DNA from: Deltaproteobacteria bacterium RIFCSPLOWO2_02_FULL_50_16
GTDB taxonomy: Bacteria; UBA10199; 2-02-FULL-50-16
Direction of reading: 5' to 3'
DNA length: 42,388 nt
NCBI GenBank assembly: GCA_001798715.1
Contig: MGSF01000076.1
Coordinates: 1-42,388, forward strand
A program made the position numbers and the translations under genes. Below are positions 31,582 to 39,977 of the stretch, piece by piece (position 1 is the stretch's first letter; the number at the start of each line of letters is the position of its first letter). The notes below the pieces were generated by a model, which saw nothing but the letters and a program-made list of their open reading frames with translations, made no database searches and was not told the DNA's origin.

Positions 31582-32898
31582 ATGATCCAAAAAGGAACAA
31601 AAATTGCCCCTGCTGAGGGTAAATTAGGTGTTTTGTTGGTGGGTTTGGGAGCCGTCAGCACGACATTTATTGCCGGTGTTGAATCCATTAAAAAAGAACG
31701 GGCCAAGCCCATTGGCTCTCTGACTCAAATGGGAACGATTCGTTTAGGCAAACGCACAGAAAATAATAGTCCCAAGATACGGGATTTTGTCCCCCTGGCC
31801 TCTCTCAAAGATATGGTCTTTGGCAGTTGGGATATCTTTCAGGATGATGCCTACCAGGCTGCAAAAAAGGCCGGGGTTTTGAAACCAGAGGACCTCGAAT
31901 CCGTCCGATCGGAGCTTGAGGCCATTCAACCCATGAAGGCCGTTTTTTCCAAGGACTACGTCAAAAAACTGGATGGTCCCCACGTCAAGAAAGGGGCCAA
32001 TAAAAAAGAACTCGCGGCACAACTCATCCAGGACATTACCTCATTTAAGGAAAATAATAATCTTAACCGTCTCGTCGTCATCTGGTGCGGTTCCACCGAG
32101 GTCTTTCAAAAACCGGGACCTGTTCATGAATCCTTGGCGGCCTTTGAAAAGGGTCTGGAGAACAATGACCCCACCATCCCTCCCAGTATGATCTATGCCT
32201 ATGCCGCCTTAAAACTCGGCGTCCCCTTTGCCAACGGGGCCCCCAACCTCTGCGTGGACACAAAGGCCCTTCAAGAGTTGGCCCACCGAACAGGCACCCC
32301 TATCGTGGGGAAAGACTTTAAAACGGGACAAACCCTGATGAAGACCATCATCGCCCCCGGTTTAAGGGCCCGCATGCTGGGGCTTCGGGGCTGGTTTTCC
32401 ACCAACATTCTGGGCAATCGCGACGGCGAGGTTTTAGATGACCCGGGATCCTTCAAGACCAAGGAGGAGTCAAAATTGGGCGTCCTCGATACCATCCTTC
32501 AACCAAAGCTGAACCCCGATTTGTACGGCAATCTGTTTCATAAGGTTTGTATTAATTATTATCCCCCTCGGGGAGATGACAAAGAGGGCTGGGACAATAT
32601 AGACATTTTTGGTTGGCTGGGTTATCCCATGCAAATCAAGATCGACTTTCTCTGTAAGGACAGTATCCTTGCCGCCCCCATTGTCCTTGATCTCGTTCTT
32701 TTCCTGGATTTGGCCAAGAGAAGCGGCATGAAGGGAACCCAGGAATGGTTCTCATTCTACTTTAAGAGCCCCATGACGGCCGCAGGTCTTTATCCGGAAC
32801 ACAACCTCTTCATCCAGGAAATGAAGCTCAAAAACACGCTCCGTTATCTCATGGGCGAGGAGCAGATCACGCATTTGGGTCTGGAATATTATAGCTGA
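31582..32898 (+). CDS. ino1: myo-Inositol-1-phosphate synthase (Bacteroidetes-like form)
   Basis: The enzyme converts glucose 6-phosphate to 1L-myo-inositol 1-phosphate using NAD internally; it is the only de novo route to inositol. The 438-residue protein has the NAD loop VGLGAVSTTF, the NAD/substrate motifs GAPNLCVD and GKDFKTGQTLMKT, FSTNILGNRDGEVL, the SKLGVLD catalytic region, and WDNIDIFGWLGYP. Its length and motif wording resemble the form I remember from Bacteroides rather than the shorter actinobacterial one. ATG 31582 has AAGGAAGG about nine bases upstream; an upstream TTG at 31576 is less likely. The AUR1-like gene at 34595 suggests the product ends in a lipid. Confidence 0.93.
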   Translation: MIQKGTKIAPAEGKLGVLLVGLGAVSTTFIAGVESIKKERAKPIGSLTQMGTIRLGKRTENNSPKIRDFVPLASLKDMVFGSWDIFQDDAYQAAKKAGVLKPEDLESVRSELEAIQPMKAVFSKDYVKKLDGPHVKKGANKKELAAQLIQDITSFKENNNLNRLVVIWCGSTEVFQKPGPVHESLAAFEKGLENNDPTIPPSMIYAYAALKLGVPFANGAPNLCVDTKALQELAHRTGTPIVGKDFKTGQTLMKTIIAPGLRARMLGLRGWFSTNILGNRDGEVLDDPGSFKTKEESKLGVLDTILQPKLNPDLYGNLFHKVCINYYPPRGDDKEGWDNIDIFGWLGYPMQIKIDFLCKDSILAAPIVLDLVLFLDLAKRSGMKGTQEWFSFYFKSPMTAAGLYPEHNLFIQEMKLKNTLRYLMGEEQITHLGLEYYS

Positions 32899-32902
32899 CG
32901 AA

Positions 32903-34537
32903 TTAAATACGCGCGGGGATCTTCACCTTCCTCAAGGCCCGAGACAGACCGAGAAAGACCTTAAAAGACACCCCCTCCTCCCGAAAGGGATCACAGAAAA
33001 GTTCGCGGATCTCCGCCTTACTGATAACCTTATTAATAAAACCATAGTAAAGCCTGTCCCCCAAACCATATCCCAAACCATGAGTCACCGCAAAAAAGAG
33101 CTGGGGATCACTTTTAAGGATCCGCCTGTTGGTGATGGGCCTTCCCCTCTTGGCCATATCATAATGCTCCAGGATCAAATGAGCGGCCTGCCATTCCAAC
33201 TCACGATCCTTCGTCACCTTGGAGGTCTTAAAATAATTGATCAAATCCTTATAATCCTTTTGATGAAAGCACTTGCGTTTATGATTGATAATCTTGGAAC
33301 CAAAAAAACCAAGGCATTCGTTCAAGAGATTGGCATAAAAGGCATCGACAAGGTCCCTTTCAAACTCCTCTCCTGAAAAAAGAAATTTGATATAATGGGC
33401 CGCTTCCTCTGCCGCATGATTGATGGAGAGATCGGACAAATAAACATAACGGGCCTTGGGGATAAAATAACTCTCCGAGTTGAGTATCTGTTTTTTGATG
33501 AGCCTGACCTCATGGGCTGAAAACAGCTCGTTACTTTTAAGTCTCTCCAAAAAAGTCAAATCGTCCGAGGTAAAGACCTCCACTTCATCAGAATTTTTGG
33601 ACAAAGGCAAATCCAAGAATTCTGCAATGCGCTCTACCAAATCCATAAAACTCTGTTTGGCATCATGATAATCAATCCCTTCACCTTCATTTTCAATCCA
33701 ATGGATGTAGGACTGCTGCCAAATGATCGGAGGGGTATTCATAAAACAGAAACTCCGCTCGTTAATGCGAACCACTTCAACCTTTTGCTCCAGATTTTTC
33801 TCTGCGAGTTTCCAATAAATGGATTCGCTATTTTGATAAATGATAAGATCCCTCTTGGCGAGGCCCTCCTTCTTAAGACATTTCTGGACCTCAGCCGGCA
33901 GGTGGGTGGGGGCGATGTGAAGGTCACCCACTAAAATCAGGAGTTTTTTCCTGGGATTTTTTTTGACAAACCGGACAATGACCTGCGCACTCTTTTTGTC
34001 CCGATGTCGCAGACGCGCCATAATGTCCGTCACGGCCTCGATGCCGATGATCGGCAATTGATGATATCGTGCAAAGTCAAATAACAGTTTAAAATTGTCC
34101 CACAAACTGACATCCCAGTATTTTTTAAACTGTGTCTTGTAGAGAAATTCCTCCTCATCGATCGTCTCTTCCAGATAATCCCGCAGGAGTTTTTGATGTC
34201 GTTTTTGAAACAACTCCAAGGCGATGGCCATCTCCGAACTTCGTTGCACAACAAGTCTTAGAAGCCTCAAGAAGAATTTCTGGGATTGGTGATTGGTATG
34301 ATAATCCCCCACATAAATGAGATCGGCCTTGTCGATGGCCTCCAAGACCTCATCAATACCTGACAGACCCTCATAGTGGGCGACCTGCCTCTTATAAGCC
34401 CGCTCATAGGCATCAAACTCTCCTTGTCTAATAAAGGTGTGTTTCCGAATAAAGGCGTTGTTGCGCTTGAAGATCTTTTGTTGAATCCCTAAGAGTTCCT
34501 GGCGGGGGGAGAGCGGTTTTTGCCTTGACACCCTCAT
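32903..34537 (-). CDS. ChaN-like protein with an extra C-terminal domain
   Basis: Residues 60-290 resemble the ChaN/DUF399 fold (same superfamily as EreA-type hydrolases): IYVGDYHTNHQSQ near 75-87, MAIALELFQKRHQ near 103-115, then a YLEE...YKTQFKKYW segment, PIIGIE, and LLILVGDLHIAPTHLP. ChaN of enteric bacteria is a heme-binding lipoprotein, but this protein has no signal peptide. The remaining 250 residues are helical and charged and I do not recognise them. The gene is on the opposite strand between ino1 and the AUR1-like gene, ending four bases from ino1 and starting 57 bases from the other. Confidence 0.7.
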   Translation of the reverse strand: MRVSRQKPLSPRQELLGIQQKIFKRNNAFIRKHTFIRQGEFDAYERAYKRQVAHYEGLSGIDEVLEAIDKADLIYVGDYHTNHQSQKFFLRLLRLVVQRSSEMAIALELFQKRHQKLLRDYLEETIDEEEFLYKTQFKKYWDVSLWDNFKLLFDFARYHQLPIIGIEAVTDIMARLRHRDKKSAQVIVRFVKKNPRKKLLILVGDLHIAPTHLPAEVQKCLKKEGLAKRDLIIYQNSESIYWKLAEKNLEQKVEVVRINERSFCFMNTPPIIWQQSYIHWIENEGEGIDYHDAKQSFMDLVERIAEFLDLPLSKNSDEVEVFTSDDLTFLERLKSNELFSAHEVRLIKKQILNSESYFIPKARYVYLSDLSINHAAEEAAHYIKFLFSGEEFERDLVDAFYANLLNECLGFFGSKIINHKRKCFHQKDYKDLINYFKTSKVTKDRELEWQAAHLILEHYDMAKRGRPITNRRILKSDPQLFFAVTHGLGYGLGDRLYYGFINKVISKAEIRELFCDPFREEGVSFKVFLGLSRALRKVKIPARI

Positions 34538-34594
34538 GGGTTCACTATATCAAAAACCCTTCAAACTCACAACCCTCGGAAATTATTAACCATT

Positions 34595-35503
34595 ATGAAA
34601 AACGCCAAACTCATTATCATTCCCCTTTTTCTTTGCGGTGGTTTTCTCCTTTTGACCCACTTCACCATGGGGTTACGGGCCGAGCATTTTGCCATCGCTT
34701 GCTTGATCTTGATATTGACATGGGCCCATTCAAAGACACGCCGTCTCATGCTCACCCTTCTTCCCCTTGCCCTCTTTGGGGCCCTCTATGACTATTTAAG
34801 GCTCATCCCACAGGATCATGCGGGGACGATCCAGGTCTTCAATCCCTATTTTATTGAATTTTTATTCTTCGCCTTTCCTGTGAATGGGGTCTGGATCCTC
34901 CCGAATGATTTTTTCAGAAACCATCATCACATCATCCTCGACATTTATTTTGCGATCATCTATTCCCTCCATATTATCATTCCCATTGCCTTTGCGTTTT
35001 ATCTTTGGTTGAAAAATGATCCGGCCCGTTATCATTTTGGCTGGATCCTTCTCATCGCCAACATCTTCGCTTTTTTGACTTATGTTTTTTATCCTGCGGC
35101 CCCCCCCTGGTACGTCGAACTTTATGGGATGAGGCCGGGTGATTTCTCCATCCCCGGTTCGGCCGCCGCCCTCCTCCGTGTGGACCAATTTTTAGGGATT
35201 CCTTATTTTGCCGGCATCTATGGCCATGAGGCTTGGATCTTTGGGGCCCTTCCCTCCATGCACGCCGGCATCCCCACCCTGACCCTCTTATATGCCCTCC
35301 GCCTTCGCCTCACCAAAATCAGTCTTGCCGCCCTATTATTCCTCCTCTCCGTTTGGAGCGCGGCCATCTACCTACGACATCACTATATTATCGACTTATT
35401 ATTGGGAGCCGCCTACGGCCTCGTCACATTCTTTGTCTTCGAAATCTGCCCGGCCTCCTTCATCTCCAAGCGGACAAAAACTCTTGAGAAATTGAGGACT
35501 TGA
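34595..35503 (+). CDS. AUR1/inositol-phosphoceramide-synthase-like PAP2 membrane protein
   Basis: The 302-residue protein has about eight hydrophobic segments and the hallmarks of the PAP2 phosphotransferase superfamily in the AUR1-like arrangement: VFYPAAPPWY (family loop), FGALPSMHAGIP (catalytic His in PSMHAG) and YLRHHYIIDLLLG (His-Asp pair near the end). In fungi AUR1 moves inositol phosphate from phosphatidylinositol to ceramide, and bacterial relatives are predicted to do the same. The presence of ino1 1.7 kb upstream supports an inositol-lipid role, which remains inference. Plain lipid phosphatase activity is the alternative. No strong Shine-Dalgarno is seen before the ATG. Confidence 0.8.
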   Translation: MKNAKLIIIPLFLCGGFLLLTHFTMGLRAEHFAIACLILILTWAHSKTRRLMLTLLPLALFGALYDYLRLIPQDHAGTIQVFNPYFIEFLFFAFPVNGVWILPNDFFRNHHHIILDIYFAIIYSLHIIIPIAFAFYLWLKNDPARYHFGWILLIANIFAFLTYVFYPAAPPWYVELYGMRPGDFSIPGSAAALLRVDQFLGIPYFAGIYGHEAWIFGALPSMHAGIPTLTLLYALRLRLTKISLAALLFLLSVWSAAIYLRHHYIIDLLLGAAYGLVTFFVFEICPASFISKRTKTLEKLRT

Positions 35504-35525
35504 CAAAATCCGGGTGATCTGAAAA

Positions 35526-35547
35526 TTTGTAAAAGCCTTTTTACAAA
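35526..35547 (+). promoter_or_regulatory. Palindrome in the leader of the MDR dehydrogenase gene
   Basis: TTTGTAAAA (35526-35534) and TTTTACAAA (35539-35547) form a nine-base inverted repeat with a four-base loop, six bases before the AAAGGA ribosome binding site. TTGACA overlaps the upstream stop codon (about 35499-35504), but the matching -10 is weak. The palindrome could be an operator or an RNA hairpin. Confidence 0.4.
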
Positions 35548-35563
35548 AACAATAAAGGACACT

Positions 35564-36595
35564 ATGCGGGTTGCTGTCTATTACAGTAATAATGACATCC
35601 GTCTTGAAGAGAGACCCACCCCTGTCATCGGTCCAGGAGAGATCCTTCTCCGGACAGAGGCCTGTGGTATTTGTGGAAGCGACACCCTAGAGTGGTATCG
35701 CAAGGATCGGGCCCCGTTGATTCTCGGTCATGAAGTGGCGGGGACCATCGTTGAAATCGGCAGGGGCGTGAGACATTATAAAATCTGGGATCGCGTGGCC
35801 GTTTCCCACCATGTCCCCTGCAACACCTGTCACTACTGCCTCAATGACAATCATACCGTCTGTGAAACCCTGCGCACGACCAATTTTGATCCGGGTGGTT
35901 TTTCGGAATATATTCGCCTCCCTTCCATCAATGTCGATCGGGGTGTCTATAAACTCCCAGACTCCGTCTCCTTTGAAGAGGCCACTTTTATTGAACCCAT
36001 TGCCTGTGTCTTAAGGGGACACCGAAAGATCCAACTCAAAAAGGGGCAAAGCCTTCTCATCCTGGGCTGTGGCATTTCAGGACTCCTCAATCTCCTGGCG
36101 GCCAAGGCCCTTGGCCTTCACCCGATCATGATGACCGACATCGATGAATATAGAATGGAAAAGGCTCGTACCCTTGGGGCCGATGTCATCCTTTCAGCAA
36201 GTGAAGAAGTGCCCCAAAAAGTGCGGCATTCTAACAACGGACGAGGGGCGGATCGAGTTATTTTGACAACGGGGGCCCCTTCCGCCATTGAGCAGGCCCT
36301 GGCTTCTGTTGATCGGGCGGGCGTTATTCTATTTTTTGCCCCCATCAAGGACAACACCCCCTTCCCCCTCCCTATCAACGACATCTTTTGGAGACATGAA
36401 GGCACCCTGACTTCCACCTACGCCGCAGCCCCCGATGACCACAGAGAGGCCCTTGAGATGATAACAGAGAGAAAAATTGACCCCTCCTCCCTCATCACCC
36501 ATCAATTAAAACTGGATGAGACACAAAAGGGCTTTCAATTGACAGCAAAACCCGACAGGTCTTTGAAGGTCATTATCAAACCCCATCTCCATTAA
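35564..36595 (+). CDS. Zinc-dependent MDR-family dehydrogenase (polyol/sugar-alcohol type)
   Basis: This medium-chain dehydrogenase of 343 residues has catalytic-zinc ligands Cys37 (CGICGSD), His56-Glu57 (LGHEVAG) and probably the Glu in TFIEPIAC, and structural-zinc cysteines 86, 89, 92 and 100. The nucleotide fold has ILGCGISGLL, with an Asp (MTDIDEYR) at the end of the second strand favouring NAD. It is closest in style to threonine, sorbitol and other polyol dehydrogenases. Substrate cannot be read from sequence, but an inositol or other cyclitol fits the neighbours. AAAGGA precedes the ATG by about eight bases. Confidence 0.85.
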   Translation: MRVAVYYSNNDIRLEERPTPVIGPGEILLRTEACGICGSDTLEWYRKDRAPLILGHEVAGTIVEIGRGVRHYKIWDRVAVSHHVPCNTCHYCLNDNHTVCETLRTTNFDPGGFSEYIRLPSINVDRGVYKLPDSVSFEEATFIEPIACVLRGHRKIQLKKGQSLLILGCGISGLLNLLAAKALGLHPIMMTDIDEYRMEKARTLGADVILSASEEVPQKVRHSNNGRGADRVILTTGAPSAIEQALASVDRAGVILFFAPIKDNTPFPLPINDIFWRHEGTLTSTYAAAPDDHREALEMITERKIDPSSLITHQLKLDETQKGFQLTAKPDRSLKVIIKPHLH

Positions 36596-36620
36596 TCTTT
36601 ATGCCCCCTAAGAGGAAAAC

Positions 36621-39041
36621 GTGAGTCGTCTTGCTAATATCATCACCCAACTCATCCCCTGGATCCTTCGACACAATCGCCTCGTCCTTTTCTTAGGAAT
36701 ACTTCTCACCCTTATCAGTTTTTATTACACCTCCAAACTTCAAGTTCACAGCAATTTTGACGAACTCCTCCCTGACACCCTTCCGGCCGTTCAAGAATAT
36801 CACCGCCTTGAAAATACCGTCGGAAGCACAAATTTTATTGTCGTCACAGTCGAGAGTTCTTCGGTTGAAAACGTCCAAAAATTTTTCAAGGGTCTGGAAC
36901 TGACCCTCCAAGACAACCCCTCCATCCGCTACGTTGACTATCGTCCTCCTTCAAACTTTTTTCAGAAAAACACCCTTCTCTATATCCCCCTTCCCGAGCT
37001 TAAAGAAATGACAGGAAAAATGAGAAGGATCATCCACCAACGAACACTCAAAAAATCCGGTCTCCTCATGGACTTCACGGACGAACCCAAGGAAGAAATC
37101 AATCTCGATGAGTACGAAAAAAAATATTCCCACCTTTTAAAAAAAGATCGATTTTATCAAAATGAAGAAGGAAACTTTTTTGTCTTCCTGATCAAGCCTA
37201 AAAAATCGGCCTCACAAACCGATTTTACCAAAAACATCGTTCGTCAAGTCAACGATGCCATCACTCAACTCCACCCAGAACATTACCAGCCCCCCCTTAA
37301 GGTCCAATTGACGGGTCCCTACATGAGGACCCTCTACGAGAATCAAATCTTGACCCAAGACGCCTCAAGGATTGTCCTAACAGCCTTGGTCGGCATCATC
37401 TTATTCCTCACCCTCTATTTCCGTCGCAAAAGGACTGTGTTTTTGATCAGCCTTCCCCTCATCATGAGTGTCACCTGGTCCATGGGATTGGCTTATGTCC
37501 TCTTCAAATACTTAAACCTCTTCACGTCATTCGGCTGCGCCATCCTTCTGGGACTGGGCGTCGATCCCTGTATCCATCTCTTCCATACTTATATGCAATA
37601 CCGGAAATCCGGCCTCAACACGGCAGACGCCCTCATCTCCTCTTACGCAAGACTGACTCGTTCCATGATGATGGCCACAATCACCACCTCCTTTGCCTTT
37701 TTTGCCCTCACCATCAGTGGATTTAAGGCCATATTTCAATTTGGGGTCATCTCAGGAACGGGGATTATTTTTTGTTTCATGAGCATGATTTTTCTTTTTC
37801 CTGCCTTTGTCGTTGAATTTGAGAAGATTAAACCCCTTGAACCTCGACCCGAAGGACGGATCCTTAAAAAAATCCTTCCAACGGTCCAGTCCCTTATTCT
37901 TTCAAGGCCGACTTTTATCCTTTCCAGCCTCCTCATTGTCCTCATGATCACCCCCTTGTTTCTCAAAGGGCCAAGTTTTGACTATAACTTTAGCCACATC
38001 ATGGCCCCTCTCAACACAAAGGCCCTCGACAAAAAGGTCGACAGTGTCTTCTCAATGACGGTCAACCCCCAAGCCGCTCGGACAGAGAGCGCCGAAGAGG
38101 CCCAGAGGCTCGCCAAGGCCATTCGAAAGGTCCAAAGTGAGAATAACAAGACAAGCCCCGAAGGAAGTACGATCTTAACCACTTTATCCCTCCTCGACTT
38201 TGTCCCGCCCGATCAACCCAAGAAGATCGCACTGATCGAGGAAACCAACAGACTCTTTACTCCTGCCGTGATAAAAAACATGTCCCCCAAAGAAAAAAGG
38301 TGGTTTACAACCTTTCAGGTCGCCTCCCATCCTCAGTCTTTCACCATGAACGAGCTCCCCGAATCGATCCTCAACAAGTTTCGCGACCTGAAGGGGGAGA
38401 TAGGACGATTTTTATACATCTTTCCCAATATCGACATGAATTCAAAAAAATTCCTCGATCTCGTGAGGGAACTGCGTTCCATTCAATGCAAGGACTGCCA
38501 ATATCCATTTTATTTCTCCGGGGATTCGGTTATTTTCTACGAAATTTTACAAACCCTGATCCACCAAGGCCCCCTTGTCACACTCGCCTCTCTCCTTTTC
38601 GTCCTTCTTATCTTCTCAATCCTCTTTCGCAAAATAAAATCCATTCTCCTCGTCTTCTCCCCTCTCCTCCTGGCCCTCCTTTCCCTCTTAGGAATCATGT
38701 CCTTTTTTAACATCCAGTTCAGCATCGCCAATCTCGTCACCATCCCCGTTCTCATCGGATCCGGAGACGACTACTCCATCTATCTTTTTCAGCAGTATCG
38801 CGAGGCCAACGGTGATATCCGACGCTCCTATCCCCATTCGGCCCCCGGCATCTTCGCCTCTGCCATCACGACCCTTATCGGGTTTTTGTCGCTCCTCGTG
38901 GCCCAAAATAATGGGGTTTTTTCCGCCGGATTTCTGACCTCCCTTGGCATCACCTTGTGTCTCTCTACAACCCTTGTCTGGTTTGCCTCCCTTTTGGGCC
39001 TGAAACGCCCACGCCCACCCTCCCAAGACCTCAACAGATAA
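36621..39041 (+). CDS. RND/MMPL-family exporter, HpnN-like
   Basis: The 806-residue inner-membrane protein has a first helix at about 20-40, a large periplasmic loop, five or six helices around 255-400, another helix near 435-455, a second loop, and a final helix group from about 655 to 795. This is the duplicated RND topology. Motifs such as LLGLGVDPCIHLFH and IGSGDDYSIYLFQQY match the family's helix 4 Asp-containing segments. MMPL/HpnN-type members move lipids such as hopanoids or mycolipids outward, so transport of a lipid made by this cluster is plausible. The start is GTG with AAGAGG upstream, 25 bases after the dehydrogenase gene. Confidence 0.85.
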   Translation: MSRLANIITQLIPWILRHNRLVLFLGILLTLISFYYTSKLQVHSNFDELLPDTLPAVQEYHRLENTVGSTNFIVVTVESSSVENVQKFFKGLELTLQDNPSIRYVDYRPPSNFFQKNTLLYIPLPELKEMTGKMRRIIHQRTLKKSGLLMDFTDEPKEEINLDEYEKKYSHLLKKDRFYQNEEGNFFVFLIKPKKSASQTDFTKNIVRQVNDAITQLHPEHYQPPLKVQLTGPYMRTLYENQILTQDASRIVLTALVGIILFLTLYFRRKRTVFLISLPLIMSVTWSMGLAYVLFKYLNLFTSFGCAILLGLGVDPCIHLFHTYMQYRKSGLNTADALISSYARLTRSMMMATITTSFAFFALTISGFKAIFQFGVISGTGIIFCFMSMIFLFPAFVVEFEKIKPLEPRPEGRILKKILPTVQSLILSRPTFILSSLLIVLMITPLFLKGPSFDYNFSHIMAPLNTKALDKKVDSVFSMTVNPQAARTESAEEAQRLAKAIRKVQSENNKTSPEGSTILTTLSLLDFVPPDQPKKIALIEETNRLFTPAVIKNMSPKEKRWFTTFQVASHPQSFTMNELPESILNKFRDLKGEIGRFLYIFPNIDMNSKKFLDLVRELRSIQCKDCQYPFYFSGDSVIFYEILQTLIHQGPLVTLASLLFVLLIFSILFRKIKSILLVFSPLLLALLSLLGIMSFFNIQFSIANLVTIPVLIGSGDDYSIYLFQQYREANGDIRRSYPHSAPGIFASAITTLIGFLSLLVAQNNGVFSAGFLTSLGITLCLSTTLVWFASLLGLKRPRPPSQDLNR

Positions 39042-39054
39042 CCAATGACCTGTA

Positions 39055-39082
39055 TTGACCTTATAGATATTTTTACTATATA
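39055..39082 (+). promoter_or_regulatory. Promoter of the LsrF-like aldolase gene
   Basis: TTGACC (39055-39060), a 16-base spacer and TATATA (39077-39082), with a start near 39089 and the ATG at 39141. The aldolase gene can thus be transcribed separately from the exporter. Confidence 0.55.
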
Positions 39083-39140
39083 GTCAGTTTTGCCTATAGG
39101 GAGTGGTGGAAAATAACATTTCCTTCAAAAGGGGATGCCT

Positions 39141-39926
39141 ATGAGTTGGGGACTTCAAAATCGACTGAATAGAATTATTCGACCCGATACAAAGCGGACC
39201 GTCATGCTGGCCATCGATCATGGGTATTTTTTGGGACCCACGAGCGGTCTTGAAGAGCCCGAAAAGACCATTGTCCCCCTCCTTCCCCATGCCGATGCCC
39301 TGATGCTCACTCGGGGAATTCTCCGCCAATGCATTCCTCCCACGAGCAACACCCCCATCGTCTTACGTGTCTCAGGGGGTTCCAGTATCCTCGGGAAGCT
39401 GGACAACGAGGGGATTACGACCTCCATCCAAGAGGCCATTCGTCTCAATGTCTCGGCGGTGACCCTCTCAATCTTTGTCGGGGCAGAACACGAAAAACAG
39501 ACGCTCATGAATCTCAGTCAATTGGTCAATGAGGCGGAGGCCTACGACACCCCCGTCCTGGCTGTTACTGCTGTGGGAAAGGATATGGGGCGAGACGCCC
39601 GCTATTTGGGCCTTTGTTGCCGGATCGCTGCCGAGCTCGGGGCCCATTTTGTCAAAACCTATTACTGCGAGGATTTCGAACAGGTTGTCACGGGATGCCC
39701 CGTTCCCATTGTCGTCGCTGGAGGCAAAAAGACACCAGAAAAAGAGGCCCTAGAGCTGGCCCATAATGCCATTCAACAGGGAGCGGTTGGTGTAGACATG
39801 GGAAGAAATATCTTTCAGTCTGAGGCCCCTCACGCCATGATTCAAGCCGTTCGCAAAATCGTCCACAAAAACGCCTCCGTCAACGAGGCCTATGACCTCT
39901 TCCAAACCCTGAAGAATCAAAAGTGA
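39141..39926 (+). CDS. LsrF-like class I aldolase/thiolase (DhnA family)
   Basis: The 261-residue TIM-barrel protein is closely similar, as far as I recall the sequence, to LsrF, which degrades phosphorylated AI-2: VMLAIDHGYFLGPTSGLE, LTRGILRQCIPP, TAVGKDMGRDARY, VKTYYCEDFE (Schiff-base Lys172), CPVPIVVAGGKK and GVDMGRNIFQS. E. coli LsrF is about 30 residues longer at the N-terminus. No other lsr gene is present, so AI-2 breakdown is doubtful. A related aldol or transfer reaction on a sugar phosphate is more likely here. AAAAGGGG lies seven bases before ATG 39141; the ATG at 39135 would be too close. Confidence 0.85.
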   Translation: MSWGLQNRLNRIIRPDTKRTVMLAIDHGYFLGPTSGLEEPEKTIVPLLPHADALMLTRGILRQCIPPTSNTPIVLRVSGGSSILGKLDNEGITTSIQEAIRLNVSAVTLSIFVGAEHEKQTLMNLSQLVNEAEAYDTPVLAVTAVGKDMGRDARYLGLCCRIAAELGAHFVKTYYCEDFEQVVTGCPVPIVVAGGKKTPEKEALELAHNAIQQGAVGVDMGRNIFQSEAPHAMIQAVRKIVHKNASVNEAYDLFQTLKNQK

Positions 39927-39977
39927 ACCGTCTTTATTTTTGCTACTTCCATTACTACCTTAATCAGTTAATAGAAG

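Noticed and set aside
39141-39926. AI-2 quorum-signal degradation system
   Set aside because: Only the LsrF-like protein is present, without kinase, transporter, regulator or LsrG genes nearby.
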